Assembly: GCA_963816955.1 (NCBI GenBank)
Contig: CAWFME010000003.1
Location: 310,001 to 374,000 of the forward strand
Source: DATFQI01 sp963816955
GTDB lineage: Bacteria; Actinomycetota; Thermoleophilia; Solirubrobacterales; Solirubrobacteraceae
Reading direction: 5' to 3'
DNA length: 64,000 nt
Both the position numbers and the translations under genes were made by a program. Shown in pieces: positions 16,597 to 28,161 of this stretch (the first letter of the stretch is position 1; each line of letters opens with the position of its first letter). The notes beneath the pieces are model-generated. The model searched no databases and was not told the DNA's origin. It saw only the letters and a list, made by a program, of their open reading frames with translations.

Positions 16597-18714
16597 ATGC
16601 CCCCGCGCGCGCACACGTTCCCCCGCGTCCAAGCCGGCCCCGGCGCGGCCGACGCGCGCCGCCAGGTCACGCTGGAGGCGGCGCTCGAGGACGCGGAGGC
16701 CCGCTTCCGCCGGCTGATCGAGCAGGTCCCGACGGTCACCTACATCTGCGACTTCGACGAGTCCGCCTCGGTCCGCTACATCAGCCCGCAGATCGAGGCC
16801 CTGACCGGCTACCCGCCCGAGCGCTGGACCGACGACCCGCTCTTCTGGGTCTCGGTCCTGCACCCCGAGGACAGCGAGTGGGTGCCGGAGGAGATGGCGC
16901 GCTGCACCCGCGACGAGATCCCGGTCGACTTCGAGTACCGCATCGTCGCCGCCGACGGCTCGGTCGTGCATGTGCTCGACCAGGAGACGATCGTGCGCGA
17001 CCACGACGAGCGGGCGATCTACTCGCAGGGCGTGCTCGTCGACGTGACCGAGCTGCGCCGCACGGAGGCGCGCCTGCGCGCCTCGGAGGCGCAGATGTCC
17101 ACGATCGTGGAGTCCGCTCCGATGGTGCTGTTCGCCCTCGACGCCGACGGCGTGTTCACGCTCTCGGTGGGCAAGGCGCTCGAGCAGCTGGGCCTGGAGC
17201 CCGGCGAGGTGGTCGGACTGTCGGTGTTCGACGTCTACGCCGGCGAGCCGGTGATCCAGGACGTCGCGCGCCGCGCGCTCGCCGGCGAGAGCGTGAGCGT
17301 GCTCGCCGAGGTCGGCGACCTGGTCTTCGACGTGTCCTACTCCCCGGTGCCGGGCCACCCCGGCGGCGGGCCGGCCGTGATCGGCGTCGCCACCGACGTC
17401 ACCTCGCGCCACCGCAGCGAGCAGGCGCTGGCGCACTTCGCCTTCCACGACCGCCTGACCGGGCTGGCCAACCGCGGGCTGCTCGAGGAGCGCCTGGACG
17501 TGGCGGTCGAGCGCGCCCGCAGGAGCCGCTCGACGGTCGCCCTGCTCAACCTCGACCTCGACGACTTCAAGACGGTCAACGACTCGCTCGGCCACGCCGC
17601 CGGCGACGAGCTGCTGTGCGCGATCGCGCGCCGGCTCGAGCACCGCGTCGCGGCGGCGCACCTGCTCACCCGCCACGGCGGCGACGAGTTCATGTTGCTG
17701 CTCGAGGACCTGCCCGGCGACGGCCGCGCCGTCGCCGAGGCGGTCGCCGCCGAGCTGCTGGAGGAGCTGCGGCTGCCGTTCCACCTCGGCGGCAGCGCGC
17801 TGCAGGTCGGCGCCAGCGTCGGCATCAGCCTCTATCCGGCCGACGCGCTCGACGCGGCGGACCTGCTCAAGCACGCCGACGCGGCGATGTACCAGGCCAA
17901 GCGCGCCGGCCGTGGCCGCCACGCGCTCTACCGCGCCGCCGACGACACGGCGTCACGCCGGCTGGAGCTCACCGGCCGGCTGCGCGCCGCGCTCGCAATG
18001 GACCAGCTCGAGCTGCACTTCCAGCCCGTGTGGGCGCTCGCCGGCGGCCAGATCATCGGCGCCGAGGCGCTCGTGCGCTGGAACGACCCCGAGCGCGGCA
18101 TGGTCTCGCCGGCCGAGTTCATCCCGCTCGCCGAGGACACGGGCCTGATCGAGCCGATCGGCGAGTGGGTGCTCGACGCGACCTGCAGGCAGGCGCGCGC
18201 CTGGCGCGACGCGGGCCTCGAGATCGAGGTGGCCTACAACGTCTCGCCGCTCGAGCTCACGAGCCCGGGCTTCCTCCACCGCCTCGCCGATCGCATGCGC
18301 GCCCACGGGCTCGGGCCCGGGACGCTGGTGATCGAGCTCACGGAGTCGGCGCTGTCCGAGCCGGCGGTCGTGTCGCCGGTGCTCGAGCGCATCGCCGACC
18401 TCGGGGTGAAGGTCGCCATCGACGACTTCGGCGCGGGCTTCTCGTCGCTGACCCGCCTGCGCCACCTGACGGTGCACATCCTCAAGCTCGACCGCTCGTT
18501 CCTGGCCGGCGTGCCGGAGGACCCGCGCGGCGCCGCGCTGATCGCCGCAATGCTGCAGCTGGCGCGCGAGCTCGACCTCTACGTCGTCGCGGAGGGCATC
18601 GAGACGGCGGAGCACCTCGGGCATCTGCGGGCCGCGGGGGCGAGCCACGGCCAGGGCTTCCACCTGGGCCGGCCGATGCCGGCCGCGGCTCTTACGAAGC
18701 TCCTTCAGGCCTAG
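16597..18714 (+). CDS. PAS-PAS-GGDEF-EAL protein (c-di-GMP turnover)
   Basis: 705 residues. Two PAS domains (~20-155 and ~160-275) are followed by GGDEF (~280-440) with intact GGDEF at 361-365, then EAL (~455-700) with EAL at 490-492, DDFGAG and AEGIE. Both the cyclase and the phosphodiesterase appear catalytically complete. The RxxD inhibitory site expected before GGDEF is absent. There is no membrane segment, so it is a cytosolic sensor. The ATG at 16597 is chosen conservatively; an in-frame ATG at 16549 lies inside a potentially structured leader. The 3' end overlaps the convergent DUF3159 gene by 23 bp. Confidence 0.92.
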   Translation: MPPRAHTFPRVQAGPGAADARRQVTLEAALEDAEARFRRLIEQVPTVTYICDFDESASVRYISPQIEALTGYPPERWTDDPLFWVSVLHPEDSEWVPEEMARCTRDEIPVDFEYRIVAADGSVVHVLDQETIVRDHDERAIYSQGVLVDVTELRRTEARLRASEAQMSTIVESAPMVLFALDADGVFTLSVGKALEQLGLEPGEVVGLSVFDVYAGEPVIQDVARRALAGESVSVLAEVGDLVFDVSYSPVPGHPGGGPAVIGVATDVTSRHRSEQALAHFAFHDRLTGLANRGLLEERLDVAVERARRSRSTVALLNLDLDDFKTVNDSLGHAAGDELLCAIARRLEHRVAAAHLLTRHGGDEFMLLLEDLPGDGRAVAEAVAAELLEELRLPFHLGGSALQVGASVGISLYPADALDAADLLKHADAAMYQAKRAGRGRHALYRAADDTASRRLELTGRLRAALAMDQLELHFQPVWALAGGQIIGAEALVRWNDPERGMVSPAEFIPLAEDTGLIEPIGEWVLDATCRQARAWRDAGLEIEVAYNVSPLELTSPGFLHRLADRMRAHGLGPGTLVIELTESALSEPAVVSPVLERIADLGVKVAIDDFGAGFSSLTRLRHLTVHILKLDRSFLAGVPEDPRGAALIAAMLQLARELDLYVVAEGIETAEHLGHLRAAGASHGQGFHLGRPMPAAALTKLLQA

Positions 18715-19351
18715 GCGGCGCGCCGAGCTGCTCCAGCCGCCGCGGGACGTAGCGGTAGGAGCCCAGCAGCAGCAGCAGGAACGCCGGCCAGCCCATGGCG
18801 ACGCTGGCGACCGCCAGCCAGCCCGCCTTGCCGGCGCTGATCAGCACCAGGTAGACGAGCGCGCGGAAGGCGAACAGCCCGGCCCAGGCGAGCGTGACCT
18901 CCGAGAAGGCGCGGCGCACCCGCCGGTCCTCGATCCACTCCTTCGGCGCGCGGTAGAGCGCGCCGATCAGGATCCCGACCAGCGGCTTGCGGATCGCCAC
19001 GGAGCCCGCGAACACGAGCGCGAGCACGGCCGCGTAGACCATGCGCGGCACGAAGTAGCCCTCGGCGCTGCCGCTGCGCAGCGCGATGAAGACGGCCAGG
19101 CCGGTGCCCAGCAGGCCGCCGATGGCGTTCGTGACCGGCCGCCGGCGGATCAGGCGCTCGGCGGCGATGACGAGCTGGATCCCGACCGCGACGGCGGCCG
19201 CGGTCTCGAGCCCCGCGAGCGCGTTGACGGTGACGAACGCGACGGGGCCGACGCCGGTGTCCACGATCGCCCGGCGGTCGCGGAGCATCTCCAGCGGGCT
19301 CGGCGGCAGCTCCGGCCGGCGCTCCTCCTCCGGCTCGGGCCCGGCGCTCAC
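18692..19351 (-). CDS. DUF3159 family membrane protein
   Basis: 219 residues. After a cytosolic N-terminus (SPLEMLRDRRAIVDTGVGP) there are about five hydrophobic segments, with the conserved DUF3159 blocks SVAIRKPLVGILIGALYR and ALVYLVLISAGKAGWLAVAS. The family is largely actinobacterial and of unknown function. The GTG start overlaps the stop of the upstream methyltransferase (GTGA), so the two are translationally coupled. Confidence 0.85.
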   Translation of the reverse strand: MSAGPEPEEERRPELPPSPLEMLRDRRAIVDTGVGPVAFVTVNALAGLETAAAVAVGIQLVIAAERLIRRRPVTNAIGGLLGTGLAVFIALRSGSAEGYFVPRMVYAAVLALVFAGSVAIRKPLVGILIGALYRAPKEWIEDRRVRRAFSEVTLAWAGLFAFRALVYLVLISAGKAGWLAVASVAMGWPAFLLLLLGSYRYVPRRLEQLGAPPRPEGAS

Positions 19352-20265
19352 GCGGGCTTGGTGGCCGCGAGCATCAAGTTGTAGAAGAGCTGCGGCGGCA
19401 GGCGGCCCTCGAGCAGGCGCCGGTCGACGCCCTGGAGCAGCAGGTAGCCCCGGTGCGCGTAGTGGATCCAGGGCATCGGGATCCCCTTCGGGTCGGCGCT
19501 GGCCTCCAGCGTGCGGTTGAACCAGCCGAACCAGTTCGCCAGCAGCTCCTCGCCCCGCACGCGCACCTGCTCGAACCCCGCGGCATGCGCGTGGCGCTCG
19601 AGGTCCGCGGGCACGAAGGCGTGCACGTCGACCTGCCCCTCCAGGTGGTGGTCGTCCCCGGCCGGCGTCGGATGACCGTTCAGGTGGGGCGCCTTCGGCA
19701 CGCGCAGCGCGGCGCGCCAGGCGGGCGAGATCCGCCACGCCACCCGCTTGGGCACGGCGGCGATGCGGTCGCCGCGCAGCGACGGCTCGCCCGCGAAGAA
19801 CAGCGTGCCGCCCGGGCGCAGGACGCGATGGAACTCCGCGAACGCGCGGTCGAGCTCGGGCAGGTGGTGCAGCACCGCGTGGCCGAAGACGAGGTCGAAG
19901 CTCGCGTCCTCGAACGGCAGCGCGGCGGCGTCGCAGGCCGCGGTGCTCACGTCGAGGCCGAGCCGCGCGGCGTTGGCCTCCAGCGTGGCGAGCATGCCGG
20001 GCGAGATGTCGGTGCACGTGGCCTCGCCGACCACGCCCGCCTGCAGCATGTTGAGGCTGAAGTAGCCCGTGCCCGCGCCGATCTCGAGCGAGCGCGCGTA
20101 CGGCCCCGGCCGGGCGCCGAGCAGCTTGGCGAGCTTGCCGACGACCTGCTCCTGGCCGTTGCGGGCGAACGAGATGCCCCACTTGGCGTCGTACTCGTCC
20201 GCCGCCACGTCGTGGTAGCGGCGGTTGACGTCGAGGATCTCGGTCTTGGACGCAGGGGCGGCCAC
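19348..20265 (-). CDS. Class I SAM-dependent methyltransferase
   Basis: 305 residues. Motif I is LEIGAGTGYFSLNML, followed by the acidic TCTDISPGM, motif II region FDLVFGHAVLHHLPE, and motif III HRVLRPGGTLFFAGEPS. This is the UbiE/Methyltransf_11 type; the substrate is unknown. The GTG at 20265 is preferred because TACACT (20280-20275) lies 9 nt upstream. The open frame extends further upstream without better support. It is coupled to the DUF3159 membrane protein gene. Confidence 0.87.
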   Translation of the reverse strand: MAAPASKTEILDVNRRYHDVAADEYDAKWGISFARNGQEQVVGKLAKLLGARPGPYARSLEIGAGTGYFSLNMLQAGVVGEATCTDISPGMLATLEANAARLGLDVSTAACDAAALPFEDASFDLVFGHAVLHHLPELDRAFAEFHRVLRPGGTLFFAGEPSLRGDRIAAVPKRVAWRISPAWRAALRVPKAPHLNGHPTPAGDDHHLEGQVDVHAFVPADLERHAHAAGFEQVRVRGEELLANWFGWFNRTLEASADPKGIPMPWIHYAHRGYLLLQGVDRRLLEGRLPPQLFYNLMLAATKPA

Positions 20266-20274
20266 GGCGCGGTG

Positions 20275-20280
20275 AGTGTA
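20275..20280 (-). promoter_or_regulatory. -10 box (TACACT) for the methyltransferase gene
   Basis: TACACT on the minus strand, 9 nt before the GTG start at 20265, consistent with a leaderless or near-leaderless message. Confidence 0.4.
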
Positions 20281-20342
20281 GGGCCAGGGGGGAGCCCGCT
20301 CCACACCTTGGGGGGTCGCGGCGGCCCGCGCACGGGTGTGCG

Positions 20343-21080
20343 ATGGGCCCCATGACCAGCCGCCTTCCCATCGCCCTCGCCGTCGCCGCGGCCGCCACGC
20401 TCGCTCCCGCGGCCGCCGCGCAGGCGCCCCAGCCGACGATCGCCTTCGACCGGCCGTGCTACACGGCCGAGCAGGCGCTCGCCTTCACCGGCACGGGCTA
20501 CACGCCCTCCGGGACGATCAGCCTCGACTTCGCCGTCCCAGGCGAGCGGCGAGCCGGCTTCGCTGGCACCGCCGACGCGTCTGGCGGCATCGCGGGCCGG
20601 CTCGGCGTGGAGGAGGACACGCTGCTCACGGACGACGAGAACCGCCGCGACCTGACCGTCACGGCCACCGACACGACGCGCGCCGACGCCGGGACGCAGC
20701 CGCCCGAGTCGCAGTTCGGCAGCACGCAGCTCACCTTCACGCGCTGGGCCGGCTTCTCGCCGGGCCGCTACGTCCGCGGCCGCAAGGTCGAGGTGGAGGC
20801 CTACGGCTGGGCGTTCGCCGCCGGGAAGCCGCTCTACTTCCACTTCCAGAAGGGCCGCACCACGGTCAAGGCCGTCCGCGCCGGCGTCCTCAGCTCCGGT
20901 TGCGGCGACCTCGTGGCGCGTGTCCGCGTGCCGAAGGTCAAGCCCGGTGCCTACCGGCTCGTGCTCAGCACATCGCGGCGCACGCCGGCGGGGCTCTACA
21001 CCTGGCGCAAGGGCCGGGTCATCAAGGCCGCCTCGGCCTCGGCGGCGTCCGGCACCGCGCCCATGCGCCGCGCCCGCTAG
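20343..21080 (+). CDS. Secreted protein of unknown function
   Basis: 245 residues, with a second possible start at 20352. A signal peptide (LPIALAVAAAATLAPAAAAQ) is followed by a beta-rich mature region. Its first domain (TIAFDRPCYTAEQALAFTGT) resembles the Ig-like folds of extracellular actinobacterial proteins. Two cysteines (CYT near the start of the mature chain, SGCGD late) could form a disulfide. No enzymatic motif is seen. The 3' end overlaps the convergent malQ by 4 bp. Confidence 0.65.
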   Translation: MGPMTSRLPIALAVAAAATLAPAAAAQAPQPTIAFDRPCYTAEQALAFTGTGYTPSGTISLDFAVPGERRAGFAGTADASGGIAGRLGVEEDTLLTDDENRRDLTVTATDTTRADAGTQPPESQFGSTQLTFTRWAGFSPGRYVRGRKVEVEAYGWAFAAGKPLYFHFQKGRTTVKAVRAGVLSSGCGDLVARVRVPKVKPGAYRLVLSTSRRTPAGLYTWRKGRVIKAASASAASGTAPMRRAR

Positions 21081-22279
21081 GCGCGGGCCGCGGCCTCGCT
21101 CGCCGCACGGAGGCGGCGGGCGAGGTCGGCGGTCAGCGCGCCCTCGCGCAGCCGCCACTGCCACGAGCCCTTGGCGGTGCCCGGCATGTTCATCCGGGCC
21201 TCCGAGCCGAGGCCCAGCACGTCCTGCGTCTGCACCATCGCGACGGCCGCCGGGGAGGAGAACGCGAGCTCGATCAGCCGCCAGTGCGGATCCTCGGCGG
21301 ACCCGATCTGCGCGTCGACCCGATCCCGCCGGTCCGCGGGCAGCGACGCGTACCAGCCGCGCAAGGTGTCGTGGTCGTGGGTCCCCGTGTAGACGATCTG
21401 GTGCTCGCGGTGGTTGGCGAGGTTGTGCGGGGAGTGGGGGTCCGGGTCGAAGTGGTACTGGAGGATCACCATGCCCGGGTAGCCGAGGCCGTCGCGCAGC
21501 CGCTCCACCGCCGGGGTGATGACGCCGAGGTCCTCCGCGATCAGCGCCAGGTCGCCGAGCTCCGCCGTCGCGGCGTCGAAGACCGCCCGGCCCGGGCCGC
21601 GCTTCCAGCGGCCCGACAGCGCGTGGCGCGCGCCCTTCGGCACGGCCCAATAGGAGACGAAGCCGCGGAAGTGGTCCACGCGGGCGAGGTCGTAGAGGTC
21701 GAACGTGCGCCGCAGCCGCTCGACCCACCAGCGGTAGCCGCGGCGCTGCAGCGCCGGCCAGTCGTAGAGCGGGTTGCCCCACAGCTGGCCCTTGTCGGTG
21801 AACGCGTCGGGCGGCGTGCCGGCGACGGCGCCGTCCTGGAAGAGCTCGGGGTGGGCCCGATGGTCGGCGCTGCCGGGCGCGACATAGATGGGAACGTCGC
21901 CGATCAGCTTCACGTCGCGGTCGAGCGCGTAGCGGCGCAGCGCCGCCCACTCGCGGTCGAAGCGCACCTGGTCGGCGACCGAGCCGCCGGCCTTCGCCCA
22001 GTCGTCGATCCAGAACGCGTTGCGCTCGCGGAAGTCGATCTCCTCGGCCTTCGAGACGGGCGCCTTCGGCTCGGCCAGCAGCCCCGCCCAGGCGGCGAAC
22101 GCCGACTTGGCCTTGTAGGGCGAGCCGTAGCGGTCGGGCGGGCCGAGCGGCAGCATCTGCCACCACGACTGCCCCGCCGCATGCAGCCAATCGACGAACG
22201 CGTAGGCTTCCGCGCCCAATCGTCCCCTCGGTAGGGAGGTCGGATGCAGCTGAACGCCGCTGGAATGATGGAGTTTCAT
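21077..22279 (-). CDS. malQ: 4-alpha-glucanotransferase (GH77, amylomaltase)
   Basis: 400 residues, at the short end for GH77. All core motifs are present: the N-terminal RGRLGAEAYAFVDWL, the nucleophile Asp202 in ARVDHFRGF, acid/base Glu249 in LIAEDLGV, and the transition-state Asp in TGTHDHDTLRGW. Shortening relative to typical MalQ is spread over N-terminal and insert regions. It transfers maltooligosaccharide units between glucans in the cytosol. It is divergent from glgE with only 31 bp between start codons, so the two promoters must overlap. Confidence 0.92.
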   Translation of the reverse strand: MKLHHSSGVQLHPTSLPRGRLGAEAYAFVDWLHAAGQSWWQMLPLGPPDRYGSPYKAKSAFAAWAGLLAEPKAPVSKAEEIDFRERNAFWIDDWAKAGGSVADQVRFDREWAALRRYALDRDVKLIGDVPIYVAPGSADHRAHPELFQDGAVAGTPPDAFTDKGQLWGNPLYDWPALQRRGYRWWVERLRRTFDLYDLARVDHFRGFVSYWAVPKGARHALSGRWKRGPGRAVFDAATAELGDLALIAEDLGVITPAVERLRDGLGYPGMVILQYHFDPDPHSPHNLANHREHQIVYTGTHDHDTLRGWYASLPADRRDRVDAQIGSAEDPHWRLIELAFSSPAAVAMVQTQDVLGLGSEARMNMPGTAKGSWQWRLREGALTADLARRLRAASEAAARA

Positions 22280-22310
22280 CGGGGGTCCAAGTCGGATACT
22301 CCGGTCCGGG

Positions 22311-24241
22311 ATGCCCGCAGCTAAGCGCACCCAAGCTCCGCCACGGATCCGCATCCGGCCGTTGTCGCCGGTCATCGATGCGGGCCGCTACGCGCCCAAG
22401 CGCTGCGTCGGGGACGCCGTGACGGTAGCCGCCGACGTGTTCTCCGACGGCCACGAGAAGCTCCGCGCGGTCGTCCGCTTCCGCGCGCCGGGCGGCCGCA
22501 ACTGGCTCGAGGCCGAGATGCGGCCGATCGACGCCCACCACAACGGCGTGCGCTGGGAGGGCAGCTTCCCGGTCGAGATCCAGGGCTCGTGGGAGTTCTC
22601 CGTCGAGGCGTGGATCGACCTGTTCGCGACCTGGCGCGACGAGATCCAGCGCAAGGTCGCCGTCGCCCAGGAGGACCTCTCGGGCGAGCTGTCCGAGGGC
22701 GTCGTGCTGCTGCAGCGGGCCAAGCCCAAGGGCGCGCCGGACAAGCGCGCGATCGCCCACGCCCTGACCGTGCTCGAGGATTCCGGCGCGACCCAGCAGG
22801 CTCGCTGGGAGGCCGCGCTCTCGCCCGAGCTGGCCGAAGCGATGGAGCGCTCGCAGGGCCGCCATGGAGCCACTCGGCTGGAGAAGGCGCTGCCGCTGGA
22901 GGTCGACCGCGTGCGCGGGCGCTTCGGCTCCTGGTACGAGGTCTTCCCGCGCTCCTGGGGCGGGTTGGCAGGCGTCGAGGCGATCGTGCCAGAGCTCTCC
23001 GAGATGGGCTTCGACGTGGTCTACATGACCCCGATCCACCCGATCGGCGTCACCAACCGCAAGGGCCGCAACAACACGCTCGTCGCCGGCCCCGACGACC
23101 CGGGCTCGCCGTACGCCGTCGGCGGCGAGGAGGGCGGCCACGACGCCGTGCACCCCGAGCTGGGCACGGTCGACGACGTGCGCTCGCTGTGCGCCACCGC
23201 GCGCGAGCACGGCATGGACGTCTGCATGGACTTCGCGATCAACGCCTCCGCCGACCACCCGTGGCTGACCGAGCACCCGGAGTGGTTCCACCGCCGCCCG
23301 GACGGCACGCTCAAGTACGCCGAGAACCCGCCCAAGAAGTACCAGGACATCTACAACGTCAACTGGGAGTGCGAGGACTGGCGCGGCCTCTGGGACGAGT
23401 GGCTGCGGATCTTCCTGTTCTGGGTCGACGCTGGCGTGAAGGTCTACCGCGTCGACAACCCGCACACGAAGCCGTTCCTGTTCTGGGAGTGGCTGATCAA
23501 GGAGGTCCACAAGGTCGACCGCGACGTGGTCTTCCTCGCGGAGGCGTTCACGCGCCGCGCAGTGATGCGCGAGCTGGCCAAGCTCGGCTTCACGCAGTCC
23601 TACACCTACTTCACCTGGAAGACCTCGCGCTGGGAGCTGATGGAGTACGTCAACGAGCTCGCGCACGGCGAGGAGCGGGAGTACTTCCGCCCCAACTTCT
23701 TCCCCGTCACGCCGGACATCCTCGAGGCCTACCTCGTCCACGGCGGCCCGGGCGCGTTCCACGCGCGGCTGATCCTCGCGGGGACGCTCGCCCCCTCCTA
23801 CGGCATCTACTCGGGCTACGAGCACTACGAGAACGTGCCGGTCAAGGAGGGCTCGGAGGAGTACCTCAACTCGGAGAAGTACGAGACCTGGGAGCGCAAG
23901 CTCGACGGCCCGCTGCTGCCGACGATCGCGCGGCTGAACGAGATCCGGCGCGAGAACCCGGCGCTGCAGGTGCTCGACAACGTCCACTTCCTCGACACGC
24001 ACAACGACGCGATCGTCGCCTACGTCAAGCGCGCGCCCGGCAACACGATCATCACCGTCGTCTCGCTCGACCCGTACGGGGTCCAGGAGGGCTCGGCGAT
24101 CCTCCCGGCCGAGCTCGGCCTCCCGCCCGTGTTCCCCGTCGAGGACCTCTTCACGGGCGAGCACTTCGACTGGCGGATCGGCGGCAACTACGTGCGCATG
24201 GAGGCCGGGCAGCGGCAGGCGCACGTGTTGCGGGTGGTCGG

Positions 24242-24245
<4 letters not shown>
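22311..24245 (+). CDS. glgE: Alpha-1,4-glucan:maltose-1-phosphate maltosyltransferase (GH13_3)
   Basis: 644 residues, normal for GlgE. The N-terminal beta domains (RIRIRPLSPVIDAGRYAPKR) precede the GH13 barrel. The catalytic pair is Asp382 in VYRVDNPHTKP and Glu411 in FLAEAFTR, 29 residues apart as in characterised GlgE. It extends alpha-glucan with maltose-1-phosphate. It is the first gene of glgE-treS-maltokinase; its stop overlaps the GTG of treS. A GATACT box lies 10 nt before the ATG. Confidence 0.95.
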
Positions 24246-25922
<1,677 letters not shown>

Positions 25923-25930
<8 letters not shown>

Positions 25931-27317
25931 CCTCCGGGACCTCTCCTGGCTGCCGGAGCAGCCGCTCCACGACTGGGTCGTCGAGCAGCGCTGGTTCGCG
26001 TCGAAGTCGCGCGAGGTGACGCACCTCAACGTCGTCGAGTCGGTGCCGCTGCGCTCGGAGTCGCCGCTGCTGGTGCTCGCCCTGATGGAGGCCGTCTTCC
26101 CGGCGGGGACGCACGAGACCTATCAGGTGCCGCTCGGGCTGCGGCCCTCCGAGGAGGGCTGGGACGAGCGCGTGATCTGCACGGCGGAGGGCTGGACGGT
26201 CTACGACGGCCTGGCCGACCCCGCCTTCGGGCGCGAGCTGCTGCACCGCATGCGCCAGGACTCCGAGGTGACCACCGAGGACGGGCTGCTCGGGTTCCAC
26301 TGGGCGCCCTCGGCGTCGTCCTCGCTCGGCGGCACGGTCGACGTGCGGCCCGTCGGCGTGGAGCAGTCCAACTCCTCGATCGTGTTCAGCGACTCGCTGA
26401 TCCTGAAGGCGTTCCGGCGCGTCGAGCCGGGCGAGAACCCCGAGCTGGAGCTGCTGCGCTTCCTGTCCGCGCGCGGGTTCCCGAACATCGCGCCGCTCGC
26501 CGGCTGGTACGACTTCGAGGGCCGCCGGCTGGACGCGACGCTCGGCATCCTGCAGGAGTACCTGGCGGGCGCGGAGGACGGCTGGGAGCTCGTGCTCGAC
26601 GGGCTGGGCTCCGATCCTGACGGGCTGCTCGAGCAGGTCCGCGCGCTCGGCCGCGTCACGGGCGAGCTGCACACGGTGCTGGGCTCGGAGGCCTCCGACG
26701 CGGCGTTCTCGCCCGACGAGCCGAGCATGGAGTCGCTCTCGATCCTCACCGCCAACGTCGACGAGCAGATCGAGCGGCTGTTCGTGGAGCTGCCCGAGAC
26801 GCCCGACACAGAGCCGATCCTCGGGCGCGGCCAGGACGTGCGCGAGCGCCTGCAGCTGCTCTCGTACATCGGCGCGGGCGGCAAGGTCATCCGCACCCAC
26901 GGCGACCTGCACCTCGGCCAGACCATGCTCACGCCCGATCGCGGCTGGGCGATCCTCGACTTCGAGGGCGAGCCCGCGCGCTCGCTGCCGGAGCGCCGGC
27001 TCAAGCGCTCCCCGCTGCGCGACGTCGCGGGGATGCTGCGGTCGTTCTCCTACGCGGCCGCCGGCAGCTCCATCCTGCGCGGGGTCGACGCCCCGCAGGA
27101 CTGGGAGGACCGCGCCCGCGAGGCCTACCTCGAGGGCTACCGCGAGACGGTCGAGCCCTCCCTGCTCCCGCCCGGCCAGCAGGCCACGGACCAGCTGCTG
27201 ACCGTCTTCGAGCTCGAGAAGGTCGTCTACGAGCTGCGCTACGAGCTCAACAACCGCCCCGACTGGGTCGCGATCCCCGTCGCCGGCATCGTGCGCCTGC
27301 TCGAGTCAGACCTCTGA
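25923..27317 (+). CDS. mak: Maltokinase (maltose-1-phosphate forming)
   Basis: 464 residues. The aminoglycoside-phosphotransferase-like kinase fold shows the catalytic loop THGDLHLGQ (Asp ~328) and the metal motif ILDFEGEP (Asp ~346). The N-terminal cap (LSWLPEQPLHDWVVEQRWFA) is characteristic of Pep2/Mak. It phosphorylates maltose with ATP to make the GlgE donor. A very strong GGAGGAGG ribosome binding site lies inside the end of treS. It is a separate gene, not fused to TreS as in some actinobacteria. Confidence 0.93.
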
Positions 27318-27373
27318 TCCCGCCCGGTCGTCCTCTCGGCGCGCCGGCGGCCCGACGCTGACCGGCAGCCGCG

Positions 27374-27379
27374 TAAAGT
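27374..27379 (+). promoter_or_regulatory. -10 box (TAAAGT) for the M15 peptidase gene
   Basis: TAAAGT with 8 nt to the ATG at 27388, suggesting leaderless transcription independent of the upstream maltokinase operon. Confidence 0.4.
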
Positions 27380-27387
27380 GCGCCGGC

Positions 27388-28023
27388 ATGGTCCGGTACT
27401 TCGCGGTCTCGGCGCTGCTCGTCGCGCTGGCCCCGTTCCACTGGTCGGCCAAGCCGCTCCCGCGGGAGATGAAGACCCAGCTCAAGGAGCGCGGCTTCTG
27501 GAAGAAGGGCTGCCCGGTCGGCCTCGGCGACCTGCGGCTGCTGACCGTCTCGCACCTCGGCTTCGACGGGGAGACCCACCGGGGCCGGCTCGTCGTCAAC
27601 GAGCGCGCGACCGGCCCGCTGAGCAGCGCGTTCCGCGTGATGTACCGCAACCGGTTCCCGATCCGCCACATGCGCTTCCGCGACTTCTACGGCCCCAAGC
27701 GCGAGCGGAAGAACGACGTCACCGCGTCGTTCGAGTGCCGCCAGGCGGTGCCCTCACCGTGTACCGGCGGCAAGCGGACCGGCACCTGGTCCAACCACGC
27801 CTACGGCCTCGCGATCGACGTCAACCCGCGCGAGAACCCCTACGTCGGCTGCGGGCAGAGCGACGACCCGACGGCGCAGTCCTACCGCGACCGCAGCCGC
27901 CAGCGCCCCGGCATGGTCGGCGGGCGCACGGTGCGCGCGTTCGCGAACGCCGGCTGGGGCTGGGGCGGCTCGTGGGCCGGCGACACGAAGGACTACATGC
28001 ACTTCTCCTTCAACGGCCGCTGA
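27388..28023 (+). CDS. M15 family (VanY/DdcY-like) secreted peptidase
   Basis: 211 residues. A short N-terminal hydrophobic stretch (YFAVSALLVALAPF) acts as signal or anchor. The zinc site of the M15 extracellular D-Ala-D-Ala carboxypeptidase/endolysin-like family is visible: His137 and Asp144 in NHAYGLAIDVNP and His205 in DYMHFSF. Four cysteines may stabilise the fold outside the cell. It is likely a peptidoglycan peptidase. Confidence 0.85.
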   Translation: MVRYFAVSALLVALAPFHWSAKPLPREMKTQLKERGFWKKGCPVGLGDLRLLTVSHLGFDGETHRGRLVVNERATGPLSSAFRVMYRNRFPIRHMRFRDFYGPKRERKNDVTASFECRQAVPSPCTGGKRTGTWSNHAYGLAIDVNPRENPYVGCGQSDDPTAQSYRDRSRQRPGMVGGRTVRAFANAGWGWGGSWAGDTKDYMHFSFNGR

Positions 28024-28068
28024 GCCGGGAATAAACCGTGGGCGGGCGGCGTTCAGAGGAGCATGACC

Positions 28069-28161
28069 ATGACCATCCTCCTCCTCGCCTCGCTCGCCAC
28101 CACCGCGCCCTGCCTCGCGATCTGGCTTGGTGAGACGCACCACCAGCGCATCCGGTCCTGA
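28069..28161 (+). CDS. Small hydrophobic ORF overlapping the GNAT gene
   Basis: 30 residues from ATG 28069 (32 from ATG 28063): a membrane-like segment (ILLLASLATTAPCLAIWL) followed by a short polar tail. AGAGGAG lies 7 nt before the second ATG, an ideal ribosome binding site. It overlaps the first 32 bases of the GNAT gene in another frame, so it may be a leader peptide, a real small membrane protein, or a means of delivering ribosomes to the weak GNAT start. Confidence 0.4.
   Translation: MTILLLASLATTAPCLAIWLGETHHQRIRS

Noticed and set aside
19947..24224. A 1425-codon open frame antisense to the methyltransferase, malQ, glgE region
   Set aside because: It is a by-product of very high GC at third codon positions; the sequence is low-complexity Arg/Ala/Val and the sense genes have full family motifs.
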